Below, piece by piece: positions 5,913 through 6,345 of a stretch of DNA of 6,345 nucleotides. The translations under genes and the position numbers were made by a program. The notes below the pieces were generated by a model. It made no database searches and had not been told where the DNA came from. It was given only the letters and a program-made list of their open reading frames with translations. Positions within the stretch are counted from its first letter, which is position 1, and each line of letters begins with the position of its first letter. This DNA comes from an uncultured Oscillospiraceae bacterium (GTDB lineage Bacteria > Bacillota > Clostridia > Oscillospirales > Ruminococcaceae): contig USOZ01000107.1 of assembly GCA_900556525.1 (NCBI GenBank), positions 1 to 6,345 of the forward strand, written 5' to 3'.

Positions 5913-6345
5913 GCGTTTTTGAGCAAATCTCTGATTTCGGTGAGCAGTTCGAGCTGCGGGTCGGGCTTCGCCGCCTCTTCGGCAGCCTTTGCAGCAGTCT
6001 CTTCCTCAGCCTTTTTCGCGGCGGCTTCTTCCTCCGCGCGCTTTTTCGCGGTAGCCTTGTCGCGGATAACCCCGACAACCTTAATAACCGCAAAAATCGC
6101 GATAGCTACGAGCAGGAAGTTGATTATCGCGTCGAGGAAAAGCCCGTATCTTATCGCAAGCTCCTCTTTTACTACCGCTCCCGCTTCGTCAAGGACCGCA
6201 GGTTCAAGCACAACTTTAAGGTCGCCCATATCTATCTTGCCCGTAATAACGCCGAGCGCGGGCATGATAAGGTCGGAAACGAGGCTGTTCACGATTTTGG
6301 TGAAAGCTCCGCCGACAACAACGCCGACCGCCATATCAAGCACGT
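5906..6345 (-). CDS. mscL: Large-conductance mechanosensitive channel MscL (5' end outside window)
   Basis: MscL is a homopentameric inner-membrane pore that opens under membrane tension to release solutes during hypo-osmotic shock. The visible part begins at NVLDMAVGVVVGGAF, the family's first transmembrane helix, so roughly 15 N-terminal residues (the amphipathic helix) lie beyond the right edge; the GTG at 6343 is an internal valine, not a start. Next come IVNSLVSDLIMPALG, a periplasmic loop with IDMGDLKVVLEPAV, the second membrane helix LFLDAIINFLLVAIAIFAVIK, and a charged region RDKATAKKRAEEE. The cytoplasmic tail holds a long Ala/Glu/Lys-rich linker (about 35 residues) before the conserved end helix LLTEIRDLLKN. 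The linker looks longer than in textbook MscL proteins. The gene ends at the shared terminator. Confidence 0.95.
   Translation of the reverse strand, partial: VLDMAVGVVVGGAFTKIVNSLVSDLIMPALGVITGKIDMGDLKVVLEPAVLDEAGAVVKEELAIRYGLFLDAIINFLLVAIAIFAVIKVVGVIRDKATAKKRAEEEAAAKKAEEETAAKAAEEAAKPDPQLELLTEIRDLLKNAK

Overview
The window reads as chromosomal DNA from an anaerobic Clostridia of the Ruminococcus/Oscillospiraceae type, probably a gut or rumen bacterium. The evidence is a broken cellobiose 2-epimerase whose residue numbering matches the Ruminococcus albus enzyme exactly (from memory), a SecA with a C-terminal zinc motif, a phosphofructokinase of the GGDCPGLNA/PKTIDND type, strong AAAGGA ribosome binding sites, and near-consensus sigma-A promoters. 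GC content looks moderate. No rRNA, tRNA or CRISPR array was seen.

Layout. Positions 1-1081 hold a cellobiose 2-epimerase gene in two opposed pieces. Residues 1-240 are on the minus strand (361-1081). Residues 226-345 are on the plus strand (2-360). The duplicated stretch forms a perfect 36-bp inverted repeat (12-47 and 361-396). The last part of the enzyme is absent. This is either a real rearrangement or a fold-back chimera of library or assembly origin. A GC-rich hairpin (1109-1133) separates it from secA (1139-3883, minus), which is complete. secA has its own leader and a perfect consensus promoter (3974-4002). A strong terminator (4041-4096) closes pfkA (4126-5211, minus), which has its own promoter (5262-5289).

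The 345-bp divergent gap between pfkA and a small plus-strand gene (5212-5556 upstream of its longest frame) carries a 178-bp MITE-like element (5291-5468). It has 18-bp imperfect terminal inverted repeats and a CAAG target duplication. One copy of that duplication is part of the pfkA -35 box. The small gene (5596-5862) encodes an 88-residue membrane protein of unknown function behind an extended -10 promoter. It converges on mscL (5906 to the right edge, minus, 5' end cut off) across a shared 13-bp bidirectional terminator.

The genes do not form one pathway. pfkA (glycolysis), secA (protein export) and mscL (osmotic safety valve) are housekeeping genes, each seemingly its own transcription unit. 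The epimerase would supply cello- or manno-oligosaccharide metabolism if intact. The two points most worth checking are the inverted epimerase and the small mobile element at the pfkA promoter.
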